DNA of 64,000 bases, from contig CAYTCZ010000002.1 in the NCBI GenBank assembly GCA_964436315.1, forward strand, positions 1-64,000, given 5' to 3'. This stretch comes from CAYTCZ01 sp964436315 (lineage in GTDB: Bacteria > Actinomycetota > Thermoleophilia > Gaiellales > Gaiellaceae). Below are positions 1-8,360 of the stretch, piece after piece. Position numbers and translations under genes: made by a program. The notes beneath the pieces were generated by a model, which searched no databases, was not told where the DNA came from, and saw only the letters and a list, made by a program, of their open reading frames with translations. The stretch's first letter is position 1. Each line of letters begins with the position of its first letter.

Positions 1-315
1 GGGAGCCTTCGAAAGGGGTCGATCAATCGGGCGCTCCTCGTTGCCGCCCAGGAGCCGCCAGGCGGATGCCCTGCTGTTGGCGACGCCCGAGTACAACCCG
101 TCTGGTCCCGGCATGCTCAAGAATGCTCTCGATTGGGCCTCTCGACCGCGCAGAGCGAGCGTCCTCGGCGACAAGCCGGCCGCGGTCATGGGTGCAAGTC
201 CAGGCCGATTCGGAGCTGCGCCGGCTCAAGCCGAGCTGCGAAAGACCCTCGCCGCCTCCCGCGCGCGCGGTCTCGATGCCGAGTTCTAGCGCGCGATTTC
301 CCAGAGGCTGCCTAA
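1..315 (+). pseudogene. Decayed NAD(P)H-dependent FMN reductase (ChrR/YieF-like), cut by the window edge
   Basis: Family hallmarks are present but lie in three different frames. Bases 1-54 in frame 1 read GSLRKGSINRALLVAAQE, the flavin-phosphate loop of ChrR-type reductases. The next family block, ADALLLATPEYN followed by LKNALDWASRP and KPAAVMGASPG, continues in frame 2 up to a stop at 287-289. Roughly 50 residues that normally separate the two blocks are missing. After the stop, the +1 frame gives LARDFPEAA, which resembles the start of the usual C-terminal tail. An internal deletion plus frameshifts therefore explain the remnant better than a start at TTG 41. The beginning lies outside the window. 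Family membership is clear; whether the lesions are biological or assembly errors cannot be decided here. Confidence 0.7.
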
Positions 316-347
316 CACGTCTGGAGATCTGCGCCGAGGTTCGGAGT

Positions 348-905
348 TCAGTTCAGCGAGGGATCGGGCGGCATGGTCGCAACAAGCGCGTACTGTCCTC
401 CCATCCTGCTGAGCACGGCGCTCCAAAGCTCATCGGGCTCCGGGGTGAAGATGTCCTCAGGATCGGGCGTATTGACGATCCACGCCGATTCCTGGAGCTC
501 AGCTTCGAGCTGGCCTGCTCCCCAACCCGCGTAGCCCGCGTAGATGCGAACTCTCTTCGTTGCCGGACAGAGCTCTTCCGGATCACCGTCACCGGGAAGA
601 AAGCCGACGTCGTCGAGTACAAGAGCCGCCGCCTGTGCCGGATCTTCGAACTCAGCGAGGGCGACGACCGCCGAAGTCTCGACCGGCCCACCGAGAAAGA
701 CCGCGTCCCCATCCTGAACGAGCCCCTCGAGGTGGGAGACTCCGTCGGCGACACCAACCGGCGATGGGCGGTTGAGGACAAGGCCCATCGCGCCCTCCTC
801 CGTGTGCGCAGTAATAAGGACAACGGTGCGCCGAAAGTTGGGATCAACCAGCGCGGGCGAGGCGATGAGAAGCTGTCCCACCAGATGCTGCGGTTGCTCG
901 CTCAC
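348..905 (-). CDS. yqgE: YqgE/AlgH family protein (UPF0301)
   Basis: A protein of about 185 residues whose body matches the YqgE/AlgH family: GQLLIASPALVDPNFRRTVV near the start, GAMGLVLNRP, FLGGPVE and the IYAGYAGWGAGQLE block. The family is soluble; its biochemical role is poorly defined, and AlgH was linked genetically to alginate regulation in Pseudomonas. The frame is open further upstream to an ATG at 956, but the family normally begins a few residues before GQLLIASP, so GTG 905 was chosen, with GTG 911 as alternative. No strong ribosome binding site separates the options. It stands alone, divergent from the MFS gene. Confidence 0.85.
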   Translation of the reverse strand: MSEQPQHLVGQLLIASPALVDPNFRRTVVLITAHTEEGAMGLVLNRPSPVGVADGVSHLEGLVQDGDAVFLGGPVETSAVVALAEFEDPAQAAALVLDDVGFLPGDGDPEELCPATKRVRIYAGYAGWGAGQLEAELQESAWIVNTPDPEDIFTPEPDELWSAVLSRMGGQYALVATMPPDPSLN

Positions 906-1294
906 AGCCACCCATTCTGACAGCCGCAGGAATAGTCGGTTCGTGGAGCGACGCACGGCCGATGGAGTCCGAACGCGGAGTCCGAGGCCGGCCAGGTGTG
1001 GACTCTTGAGAAGAGGGAGGCGGGGTTCCGCCGCAAGTCACCCCGCCTCTGTATCAGTCGTTGGCTGGAGCTCCCGCCGCATCGGAGCCCTTCCAACTGC
1101 CGCACCCGGAGTATGGTCTGGGCAGGCCCAGTTGACCCATCCCTCGTTCGCTGGTTCACTGCGGGACTTCACTCCGGGGGATGTCCGGTCTGAAGCGGCC
1201 TCCAAACCGCACGAACTGGCCGTTTCTCGCCCGCAACCGACATTGCGTCGCGACGGTATCCCACCAACCGGACATCGGCGTATCCTGCGGCGGC
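906..1294. other. Divergent intergenic region between yqgE and the MFS gene
   Basis: No convincing coding sequence was seen here. The region must contain promoters for both divergent genes. It holds one clear inverted repeat, listed separately at 1017-1049. Longer frames crossing it on either strand have no family-like composition and run into the flanking genes in the wrong frame. Confidence 0.5.
1017..1049. repeat. Inverted repeat (9-bp arms) in the yqgE/MFS spacer
   Basis: GAGGCGGGG at 1017-1025 is exactly complementary to CCCCGCCTC at 1041-1049, with a 15-nt loop. No T tract follows on either side. In a divergent spacer it is more likely a leader hairpin or operator than a terminator. 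Confidence 0.45.
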
Positions 1295-2770
1295 GTGACA
1301 AGGGCTGGCTTTTCAAACGTGAGGACATTGACGCTCGTCGCCACGATTCTCGGGTCGTCGCTTGCGTTCATCGATGCAACCGTCGTGATCATCGCTCTGC
1401 CGACGATCGAGGACGATCTCGGTCTCGGCCTCAGCGGCCAGCAGTGGGTCTTTCTCTCGTATTCGCTTGCTCTCGCCGCCCTGTATCTGCCGGCGGGCGC
1501 CGTCGGCGATCGATACGGACGCCGTCAGACGTTCGCAGCAGGAGTGCTCGGGTTCGCGCTCGCCTCCGCTCTCGCGGGAGCGGCGCCGGACGGGACGACG
1601 CTCCTCGTCGCCCGCACGCTCCAAGGCGTTGCCGGCGCCTTCCTGACAACGAACTCGCTTGCGCTTCTTCGGAGCGTCTACGGAGACGAGGCAGGACGCG
1701 CCATCGGGCTCTGGACCGCGTTCACCGGTATCGCGACAATTGCTGGCCCCCCGGTCGGAGGAGCACTTGTGGAATGGACCTCATGGCGTTGGATCTTCTT
1801 GGTGAATCTGCCGTTGGCCCTCCTGACGCTCCTGTTTGTGTACCTCGGACGATGCGACGAACGAGCTCAGCTCCGAGTGGGTCGCCTCGACATCCCCGGT
1901 GCCGTGCTCGCTGCAGTCGGATTTGGAACCCTTACCTTCGGACTCGTCGAAGGCGCCGATCGAGGGTTCGGTGACCTTTGGTGGGCGTTCGTCCTCGCCA
2001 CGGTTTCTCTTGCTGCGTTCGTCGTGGTCGAGATGCGCTCAGACTCCCCCATGCTCCCCTTCGGCCTCTTCCGGGAGCGGAACTTCGCGGCGGCAAACCT
2101 CGAGACCCTGTTCGTCTACGCCGCGCTGTACGGCTTCATCTTCTACGTGACGCTCTACGTCCAGTTCCTCGGCTTCTCGCCGTTCGAGGCAGGGCTGATC
2201 AACGTTCCGATCAGCGTCGTCATGATCGCCCTCGCTGCCCGCTTCGGCGCGCTCGCGGACCGTCACGGCCCGCGGTTGTACCTGACCGTGGGCCCTATCC
2301 TCATTGGAATCGGGGCTCTGCTCATGCTTCCGGTCCAAGAACAAAGTGATTTCTGGGGCGCCGGTATCGCATCGCTCCTCATCTTCTCGCTCGGACTCGC
2401 AATGATCGTGGCTCCGATTACAGCTACGGCACTCAAGTCGGCCGCTGGCGAGTACGCCGGCATTGCGTCGGGCGTCAACACGACCGTGTCCCGTCTCGGA
2501 AGCCTCTTCGCGATCGCGATCGCCGGACTCGTCATTTCGATCGCCTTCACGGGTCAGGTCGACAACGTCGACGCGCTCCCGCTCGAGGCGAATCAGAGCG
2601 ACCCGCTCGAGCGTGACGCCTCGATCGACGCTTTTCGAGCAGCCATGCTCATCGTGGCAGGACTCGCCTTCCTCGGCGCGCTCGTTGCGAGGTTCGGCAT
2701 TGCGAACCCAGGAACTGCGCCGGTGGGTACTAGCGAGCCCGGACCCGCGACGGCGACAGCTGAAAGTTGA
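1295..2770 (+). CDS. MFS transporter, DHA2 (14-TMS, EmrB/QacA-like) family
   Basis: An integral membrane transporter of about 491 residues, probably a proton-driven drug or metabolite exporter. The first helix carries the DHA2 signature (AFIDATVVIIALPTI), followed by GAVGDRYGRRQT between helices 2 and 3, RTLQGVAGAF in helix 4 and GPPVGGALVEWTSWRWIFLVNLP in the motif C region. Hydrophobic segments continue to about residue 470, as expected for 14 helices. The frame is open from GTG 1181, but the extra residues are non-hydrophobic and atypical. GTG 1295 or GTG 1319 fits the family better. The 3' end overlaps the convergent ATP-grasp gene by 41 bp. The substrate cannot be told from the sequence. 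Confidence 0.85.
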   Translation: MTRAGFSNVRTLTLVATILGSSLAFIDATVVIIALPTIEDDLGLGLSGQQWVFLSYSLALAALYLPAGAVGDRYGRRQTFAAGVLGFALASALAGAAPDGTTLLVARTLQGVAGAFLTTNSLALLRSVYGDEAGRAIGLWTAFTGIATIAGPPVGGALVEWTSWRWIFLVNLPLALLTLLFVYLGRCDERAQLRVGRLDIPGAVLAAVGFGTLTFGLVEGADRGFGDLWWAFVLATVSLAAFVVVEMRSDSPMLPFGLFRERNFAAANLETLFVYAALYGFIFYVTLYVQFLGFSPFEAGLINVPISVVMIALAARFGALADRHGPRLYLTVGPILIGIGALLMLPVQEQSDFWGAGIASLLIFSLGLAMIVAPITATALKSAAGEYAGIASGVNTTVSRLGSLFAIAIAGLVISIAFTGQVDNVDALPLEANQSDPLERDASIDAFRAAMLIVAGLAFLGALVARFGIANPGTAPVGTSEPGPATATAES

Positions 2771-3908
2771 GCGCGTCCGCCCGTTCACGGCTTCGCTGCA
2801 CGACCTCGTCGCGAGTGGCGCCGGTCGCGTAAAAGATCGCGAGCCGATAGCTCTCCGCGTCGTTCACACCTTGCTCGGACAGCCACCGGCCCGGGCGAAC
2901 CAACAGTTCAAGACCGTCTTGCGGAGCCGGTACAGCCTCCACGAAGGCGTCCGAAAAGACCCGCTTGCAGTAGCTCAGCCCGACGCCGTCCGGAATCCGC
3001 GCCTCCCAGCGAGGGTCGTCACCGCACGCTAGTGAGAACAGCGCATCGTACGTAGAGCGACCGTGCAGTTCCTGTATCAAAGGAGCGAACTGCGAGGCAA
3101 TACGGCCGTTGACCTCGATGATCCCTGCCGGTCCACGATCCGGGACAAAGAACTCGACGTTGAAGAAGCCGTTGTCGAACCCGTGGGCTAGGACAACGTC
3201 TCGCGCAAGGCCCGCCAGGTCTCGCTGGCGGCCCGCCGATAGAACGGTCGGGTATTCGAACCGCTCGAAGCTATTCGTGCCCGGATACTTGACAGAGTCA
3301 GTAACCCCAATCGTCGTGACGTTCCCGTTGCGGACGTACCCCTCCAGAGTGACCTCAGCACCTTCCATCAGTTCCTCGGCGAGGAACCCATGTACGTCAT
3401 CCGGAAACACGCCGGCTAACGAAGCAATGTCCGAGTAGCGCTGCGTGTACTCATCGATCTCGTGGAGGGACAAGAGCTCGTCTGAGTCGTCGACGCGGCG
3501 CGCGTTCTGGGAGAGCCGACCGATAACGGGTTTCACGAAGAACGGAAAGCTCGGAGTCTCTTCACCGTCGAGTTCGACAAAACGAGGGGTCGCCGACGGC
3601 ACCGCCCGCCGCTGGATCTTGCGAGACGTCGGTTTGTGCTGGCAGGAGACGAGCGATTCGGCGCTCGGACCGGGCAACCCTCGGTCTCGTGCGACGATCG
3701 AGGCGAGAAGAGCCGAGAGGTCCTTGGTTCCCACGACTCCGTCCGCCGGAACGCCCTCGCATGCCTCAAGAATGGACCCGGGCTCGAACTCGTCGAGTTG
3801 GTCGAGATCGGTCCCGATCGCATGGATCCGGTAGCGACTCTCGAGGCCGGCGGCGGCGATCGAAACAAGATCCCGCTCCTGGGGACAGACAAGAAGAATG
3901 TGTCTCAT
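2730..3908 (-). CDS. ATP-grasp domain protein (putative carboxylate-amine ligase)
   Basis: A cytosolic protein of 392 residues. The N-terminus (ILLVCPQERDLVSIAAAGLE) looks like the pre-ATP-grasp Rossmann-like domain. The central part has ATP-grasp features: FPFFVKPVIG around residue 125, AEELMEGAEVTLEGYV near 180, and the acidic metal site FNVEFFVPDRGPAGIIEVNGRI near 255-275. Such enzymes join a carboxylate to an amine or thiol through an acyl-phosphate. The substrate is unknown, and no partner gene nearby suggests a peptide or cofactor pathway. It is divergent from the MetE-like gene, 60 bp away, and its tail overlaps the MFS gene tail-to-tail. Confidence 0.75.
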   Translation of the reverse strand: MRHILLVCPQERDLVSIAAAGLESRYRIHAIGTDLDQLDEFEPGSILEACEGVPADGVVGTKDLSALLASIVARDRGLPGPSAESLVSCQHKPTSRKIQRRAVPSATPRFVELDGEETPSFPFFVKPVIGRLSQNARRVDDSDELLSLHEIDEYTQRYSDIASLAGVFPDDVHGFLAEELMEGAEVTLEGYVRNGNVTTIGVTDSVKYPGTNSFERFEYPTVLSAGRQRDLAGLARDVVLAHGFDNGFFNVEFFVPDRGPAGIIEVNGRIASQFAPLIQELHGRSTYDALFSLACGDDPRWEARIPDGVGLSYCKRVFSDAFVEAVPAPQDGLELLVRPGRWLSEQGVNDAESYRLAIFYATGATRDEVVQRSRERADALNFQLSPSRVRAR

Positions 3909-3968
3909 GACGGAGCGGCGCCTGCCGCGGGTTCGCGCAATCGTACCGACACGGCCTAGGCTTGCCGA

Positions 3969-5072
3969 GTGACAACGTTACGGACGGATGTCGTCGGCAG
4001 CCTCCTTCGGCCGCCCGAACTGATCGAAGCCAGGAATACGCATGAGAAGGGTCGACTAACGGAGGAGGCCCTTCGAGCGGTCGAAGACCGCGCGGTCGAT
4101 GCAGCGCTGGAACGCCAGGAAGAGATCGGTCTCGATGTCGTCACCGACGGTGAGATGCGCCGGCTCTCCTTTCAGAGTCAACTTCCGGCGGCGGTCGACG
4201 GTTTTGGTGAGTGGGACCTCGACGCCTTCCTGTGGGGAGAGTGGCATTCCGATGAGATCGGCGATCGGGTCGTCGAGCGGCCCCCTCTTGCCGTCACGGG
4301 CACCCTCAGGCGCAAACGCTTCCTGTCGGTCGCCGAGTACGAGTACGCAAGTGCGCGGACGGCCAAAACGCTCAAGGTGACCCTGCCGAGCCCGAGTCTC
4401 TTCGCCAACTTCTGGGATCCCACGCGATCCCAGGAGGCATATCCCAGTCTCGATGCCTTTCTCATCGATGTCACGCGCATCTTGCGCGAAGAAGTCGACG
4501 AACTCGTGCGCCTGGGCGCCACCTACGTCCAGCTCGACGCTCCGCACTACCCACTCTTGATCGATCCGGCGATGCGAGCGTTCTACGAGAGCCGCGGCTG
4601 GCCAGCCGAGCGCTGGCTCGAACTCGGACTCGAGTTCGACAACGAGGTCATCGGTGACCGTCCCGGCGTGACCTTCGGGTTTCACCTCTGTCGCGGAAAC
4701 CAGGCTAGTCGCTGGCTCGTCTCCGGCGGCTACGACTGGCTGGCCACCCGGGTATTCGGGAAGATCAACGCCGACCGGTTGTTACTCGAATACGACGACG
4801 AGCGTTCGGGTTCCTTTGAGCCACTGGCCGCTGTACCCGACTCGAAGACCGTCGTGCTCGGACTCGTCACGACAAAGAGCGGCCGCCGGGAGACTGTCGA
4901 CGAACTCAGCTCCCGCATCAATGAGGCTTCCAGGTTCGTCCCGCTCGAACGCCTGGCTTTGTCGCCACAGTGCGGCTTCGCTACTTCAGTTGTCGGTAAT
5001 GCGATCACTCCTGATGACCAGTGGGCGAAACTCCGCGTGATTGGCGAGACGGCAGCGGCCGTCTGGCGCTGA
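3969..5072 (+). CDS. Cobalamin-independent methionine synthase-like methyltransferase (MetE C-terminal domain family)
   Basis: 367 residues, matching only the C-terminal catalytic TIM barrel of MetE (full MetE is about 750 residues). It opens with RTDVVGSLLRPPEL and DVVTDGEMRR, typical of short MetE-like proteins. The zinc site is recognisable: His and Cys in GFHLCRGN, Glu in LLLEYDDE and the last Cys in LSPQCGFA. Such core proteins transfer methyl groups to a thiol, but the methyl donor is often not methyl-tetrahydrofolate. The start is GTG 3969. Downstream lie proline/amino-acid catabolic genes and a second thiol methyltransferase, so a role in moving methyl groups from a methylated amino acid is possible but inferred. 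Confidence 0.8.
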   Translation: MTTLRTDVVGSLLRPPELIEARNTHEKGRLTEEALRAVEDRAVDAALERQEEIGLDVVTDGEMRRLSFQSQLPAAVDGFGEWDLDAFLWGEWHSDEIGDRVVERPPLAVTGTLRRKRFLSVAEYEYASARTAKTLKVTLPSPSLFANFWDPTRSQEAYPSLDAFLIDVTRILREEVDELVRLGATYVQLDAPHYPLLIDPAMRAFYESRGWPAERWLELGLEFDNEVIGDRPGVTFGFHLCRGNQASRWLVSGGYDWLATRVFGKINADRLLLEYDDERSGSFEPLAAVPDSKTVVLGLVTTKSGRRETVDELSSRINEASRFVPLERLALSPQCGFATSVVGNAITPDDQWAKLRVIGETAAAVWR

Positions 5073-5074
5073 GT

Positions 5075-5110
5075 CCGCTACTCGCCAGGAGCGAGAAACG
5101 GATAGCGATA
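5075..5110. repeat. 36-bp direct repeat, copy A (duplicated 3' end of pruA)
   Basis: Bases 5075-5110 are identical to 5172-5207. The latter spans the last codons and stop of pruA on the minus strand. Copy A lies between the end of the MetE-like gene and the hairpin at 5115-5141, so it is a detached copy of the pruA terminus (encoding YRYPFLAPGE and stop), not part of a gene. Confidence 0.9.
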
Positions 5111-5114
5111 CGAG

Positions 5115-5141
5115 CGTGGGGGAAACCATGTTTCCCCCACG
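5115..5141. terminator. Bidirectional terminator hairpin between convergent genes
   Basis: CGTGGGGGAAA (5115-5125) pairs perfectly with TTTCCCCCACG (5131-5141) around a 5-nt loop, and a pyrimidine-rich stretch follows on the plus strand. It sits between the converging MetE-like gene and pruA, where a shared terminator is expected. Confidence 0.75.
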
Positions 5142-5171
5142 AGCCCCCTTCTTTCTCGATCTAGCTCTCCG

Positions 5172-5207
5172 CCGCTACTCGCCAGGAGCGAGAAACGGAT
5201 AGCGATA
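5172..5207. repeat. 36-bp direct repeat, copy B (real 3' end of pruA)
   Basis: The second, exact copy of 5075-5110. It includes the pruA stop codon at 5175-5177. The two copies are 97 bp apart start to start and flank the terminator hairpin. Confidence 0.9.
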
Positions 5208-6812
5208 GTCGACGGGCGGGATGAACGTCTCCTTGATCGTCCGAGGTGTCACCCAGCGAATGAGGTTCCACATCGACCCGGCCTTGTCGTTCGTTCCCGA
5301 AGCTCGCGAACCGCCAAACGGCTGTTGGCCGACCACCGCTCCCGTCGGCTTGTCGTTGACGTAGAAGTTCCCAGCCGTGTGCCGTAGCGCCTCTCCGGCC
5401 TCGACGATCGCGGAACGCTCACTCGCGAAAACCGCGCCGGTGAGTGCGTAGGGCGACGTTCGGTCGACCAACTCGAGCGTCTCCCGAAAACGCTGCTCCG
5501 GATAGGTGTAGGTCGTCACGACCGGACCGAACAGTTCGGTACGAAGGAGGCGGAAGTTCGGGTTGCGGGTCTCGATGACGGTCGGTTCCACGAAGTACCC
5601 GACGGAGTCGTCGATCCCGCCTCCGACGACGACCTCGCTGTCGCCGTCGTCGCGGGCCTCATCGATGGCGACGCGCTGCGTCTCGAGCGAGTTCGCGTCG
5701 ATGACCGCTCCCATGAAGTTCTCGAAGTCTGCGACGTCGCCAACTCGGATCGTCGCGACTTCTTCCTCAAGCCTCGCACGAAGTTCAGGCCATAGGTTGC
5801 TCGGTGCGTAGACCCGAGAAGAGGCCGAGCACTTCTGCCCTTGATATTCGAACGAACCCCGCACGATGGCCGCGACCACCGGATCAATCTCTGCGGACGA
5901 GTGAACGACGATGAAGTCCTTCCCACCCGTCTCGCCCACGATTCTGGGGTAGTTCCGATACTGCTCGATGTTGCTACCGACGGTCTTCCAGATTCCCTGG
6001 AAGACCTCAGTCGAGCCGGTGAAATGAACCCCCGCGAGGTCGGGGCTGGCAAGGACGGGATCCCCAACCGACCCGCCCGGCCCGTACAGCAGATTGATCA
6101 CGCCGGGAGGAAGACCCGCCGCCTCGAGCAAACGGAGCGTGTAGTACGCGGAGACCATCGCGGTCGACGCTGGCTTCCAGAGGACCGCGTTCCCCATGAG
6201 CGCAGGCGAGGTGGACAGGTTCGCGCCGATCGAGGTGAAGTTGAACGGACTGATGGCGAAGACGAAGCCCTCGAGCGGTCTGTACTCAAGTCGGTTCCAC
6301 ACGCCGGGCGATGAGATCGGCTGTTCGGAGTAGAGCCGCGCCATGTAGTCGACGTTGAATCGCCAGAAGTCGATCGTCTCGGCCGCCGCGTCGATTTCGG
6401 CCTGATGAGCCGTCTTCGACTGGCCCAGCATGGTCGAAGCATTCAAGGTGTCGCGCCACGGGCCCGCGAGCAGTTCCGCGGCACGCAGGAACACCGCCGC
6501 GCGCTCTTCCCAGGGCATCCGGGACCAGTCCGCCCAGGCATCGGCCGCCGCGTTGATCGCTCGTTCTACCTCGGCCGGGCCAGCCTGGTGAACGACTGCG
6601 AGAACGTGCTCACGGTTGTGGGGCATGACGGCCTCGCGCGTGTTCCCGGTTCGCACCTCCTCGCCGCCGATGATGAGTGGAATCTCGAGTTGCTCCGCCT
6701 GCATGGTTGCGAGACGGCGTTGAAGCCTGGCTCGTGCGGCAGAGCCCGGCTCGTAGTCAAAGACCGGCTCGTTCCGCGGTGCCGGCGGACGGAAGAGTGC
6801 GGGCGCAGACAT
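5175..6812 (-). CDS. pruA: L-glutamate gamma-semialdehyde dehydrogenase (1-pyrroline-5-carboxylate dehydrogenase)
   Basis: Oxidises glutamate semialdehyde, formed from proline or ornithine, to glutamate with NAD+. 545 residues, the size of stand-alone P5CDH enzymes. The aldehyde dehydrogenase fold is evident: FAISPFNFTSIG near 185, GVHFTGSTEVF near 261, catalytic Glu294 in VGETGG and catalytic Cys328 in YQGQKCSASSR. The family-typical C-terminal block with KPTGAVVGQQPFGGSR follows. ATG 6812 was chosen because the family starts shortly before FDYEPGS; the open frame up to 6914 is unrelated. No PRODH gene is adjacent. It is divergent from the FAD oxidoreductase gene across a spacer with two palindromes. 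Confidence 0.95.
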   Translation of the reverse strand: MSAPALFRPPAPRNEPVFDYEPGSAARARLQRRLATMQAEQLEIPLIIGGEEVRTGNTREAVMPHNREHVLAVVHQAGPAEVERAINAAADAWADWSRMPWEERAAVFLRAAELLAGPWRDTLNASTMLGQSKTAHQAEIDAAAETIDFWRFNVDYMARLYSEQPISSPGVWNRLEYRPLEGFVFAISPFNFTSIGANLSTSPALMGNAVLWKPASTAMVSAYYTLRLLEAAGLPPGVINLLYGPGGSVGDPVLASPDLAGVHFTGSTEVFQGIWKTVGSNIEQYRNYPRIVGETGGKDFIVVHSSAEIDPVVAAIVRGSFEYQGQKCSASSRVYAPSNLWPELRARLEEEVATIRVGDVADFENFMGAVIDANSLETQRVAIDEARDDGDSEVVVGGGIDDSVGYFVEPTVIETRNPNFRLLRTELFGPVVTTYTYPEQRFRETLELVDRTSPYALTGAVFASERSAIVEAGEALRHTAGNFYVNDKPTGAVVGQQPFGGSRASGTNDKAGSMWNLIRWVTPRTIKETFIPPVDYRYPFLAPGE

Positions 6813-6886
6813 GGCCGTCGATTCTAGACTGCGAGTCCGAGGAGCAGGGGTGCATCCACCTCGATCGCCTGGGATCTGTTGAATAC

Positions 6887-6902
6887 GGAGTACGTGCGTA
6901 CT
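6887..6902. promoter_or_regulatory. 16-bp palindrome, candidate operator in the pruA/FAD oxidoreductase spacer
   Basis: GAGTACG (6887-6893), TG, CGTACTC (6896-6902) form a perfect short palindrome in the divergent spacer. Size and position suit a dimeric repressor site. No regulator gene is adjacent to name. Confidence 0.4.
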
Positions 6903-6957
6903 CTGGAACCGCATCCAGGTGCAAACGGTCCGCGTCCCCGCCCTCGGAACCCGTGTG

Positions 6958-7018
6958 GGGTCGGATCTTGCAATCGAACGGGTCGCCTCGAGCGATGCCT
7001 GACGGCAAGATCCGACCC
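6958..7018. promoter_or_regulatory. 14-bp inverted repeat just before the FAD oxidoreductase start
   Basis: GGGTCGGATCTTGC (6958-6971) is the exact reverse complement of 7005-7018, with 33 nt between. The right arm ends 8 nt before the ATG at 7027 and so overlaps the expected ribosome-binding region. It could be a two-site operator or a leader stem that masks translation initiation. Confidence 0.5.
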
Positions 7019-7026
7019 AGTATGAG

Positions 7027-8271
7027 ATGAAGGTGGCCGTCGTCGGCGGTGGGGTGATTGGCCTCTGCTGTGCTCATTACCTCCGGCAGGACGGAGCCGA
7101 TGTCGTCCTCATCGAGAAGGACACCTGTGGCGCCGCCTGCTCGCGGGGAAACACCGGCTGGATTTGCCCCTCTCTCTCGGCGCCGCTGCCGGCACCCGGC
7201 GTGATGACCGGGGCCCTCCGCGGAATCTTTCGAAGCGACAGCCCGCTCCGCATTCGCTTTCCGCTCGAGCCGGAGTTCTTGCGTTGGTCGTGGGAGTTCC
7301 GGAAGGCCTGCTCGCCCGAGCGCTACAAACGCGGGCTCGAAGCAACGCTCGAAATGGCTCTCGACGCCCCGGCACGATACGCAGACCTCCAGAAGGCCGG
7401 CGTCCGTTTTGAGCTCCACTCCACCGGCATGGTCGTCGCGGCCCTCAGCCAGTCGGGATTTGAGGAGTACGAGATGATGATCCGGGGCGCGCAAGAGGCC
7501 GGGTACGAGGGAGCCGTCGAGCGTCTCGGCCGCGACGAGGTTCGCAGTCTCGAACCCGCCCTGAGCGCCGACGTCATCGCTGGTCTCCACGTGAAGACTG
7601 AGAGCTATGTGAGACCTGAGGAGTTGACCACTGCTCTCAGAGAGCAGCTGGTGCATTCCGAAGTCGAGATCCGCGAGCAAGCGCCCGTTGAGAGAGTCGC
7701 GCGGGCCAACAGCGGCTGGGAGGTTAAAACGGCGACCGATGCAATCTCTGCGGACTATGTGATCATTGCTGCCGGAGCCTGGTCTGCCGAACTGCTGTCA
7801 GGCCTGGGAGTCTCCATCTCTCTCGAGGCGGCCAAGGGATACAGCATCACAGCGTCCGGCTCTGGGACACTTCCAGGTCACGCCCTGTATTTGGCCGAGG
7901 CGAAGCTTGGTACGAGCACCTTTGGAGAGGGGCTGCGAATCGCGGGAATCTTCGATCTCACTGGGATCCGGTCCCCACTCAACCGCAAGCGGATACGCGT
8001 TGTGTCGCGCTCTGCAACGGCGTACTTCGGTGATTGGCGTCCGACGGAAACCGAGCTCGAGTGGGCGGGCTTCCGCCCTTACCCATCGGACGGTCTGCCA
8101 ATCATCGGGCCCGTCCCCGGCCTTGAGGGTCTCATCGTGGCAACGGGCCATGGCCGAATGGGGATGACTCTCGCCCCTGCTACCGGTGCCGCTATCAGCA
8201 AGCTCGTTCACGAGGGAGAACGTGTGCCCGAAATCGAGCCGTTCGGGGTCGAGCGAATGGCGTGTGCCTGA
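7027..8271 (+). CDS. FAD-dependent oxidoreductase, DAO/DadA-like (D-amino acid or N-methyl amino acid dehydrogenase)
   Basis: 414 residues. The N-terminus has the dinucleotide-binding motif VVGGGVIGLCCAHYL with the acidic end of strand 2 in VVLIEKD. The SRGNTGWICPS segment resembles the FAD-contacting loop of DadA, and the C-terminal GFRPYPSDGLPIIGPVPG and ATGHGRMGMTLAPATG blocks are typical of D-amino-acid dehydrogenases. The enzyme should oxidise an amino acid to the imino acid with FAD. The substrate is not determinable; the neighbouring pruA makes proline-like substrates attractive. Start ATG 7027 has only a weak GAG upstream and lies just after the inverted repeat at 6958-7018. It probably shares a transcript with the methyltransferase gene 89 bp downstream. 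Confidence 0.85.
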   Translation: MKVAVVGGGVIGLCCAHYLRQDGADVVLIEKDTCGAACSRGNTGWICPSLSAPLPAPGVMTGALRGIFRSDSPLRIRFPLEPEFLRWSWEFRKACSPERYKRGLEATLEMALDAPARYADLQKAGVRFELHSTGMVVAALSQSGFEEYEMMIRGAQEAGYEGAVERLGRDEVRSLEPALSADVIAGLHVKTESYVRPEELTTALREQLVHSEVEIREQAPVERVARANSGWEVKTATDAISADYVIIAAGAWSAELLSGLGVSISLEAAKGYSITASGSGTLPGHALYLAEAKLGTSTFGEGLRIAGIFDLTGIRSPLNRKRIRVVSRSATAYFGDWRPTETELEWAGFRPYPSDGLPIIGPVPGLEGLIVATGHGRMGMTLAPATGAAISKLVHEGERVPEIEPFGVERMACA

Positions 8272-8360
8272 CGCGACTACGAGGGCGCCATGGAAGTCGC
8301 TTGCGGGACGCAACCGCCGATCCGAACGTTCTCTTTCAAACGCATGAGGGGAGAAAGAGC

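Noticed and set aside
2039..2788. 249-codon minus-strand open frame over the MFS gene
   Set aside because: Highly charged shadow of a hydrophobic protein; the MFS motifs on the plus strand are decisive.
6813..6914. Longer N-terminus of pruA up to 6914
   Set aside because: The extra residues have no similarity to the family and cover the divergent promoter region; ATG 6812 fits.
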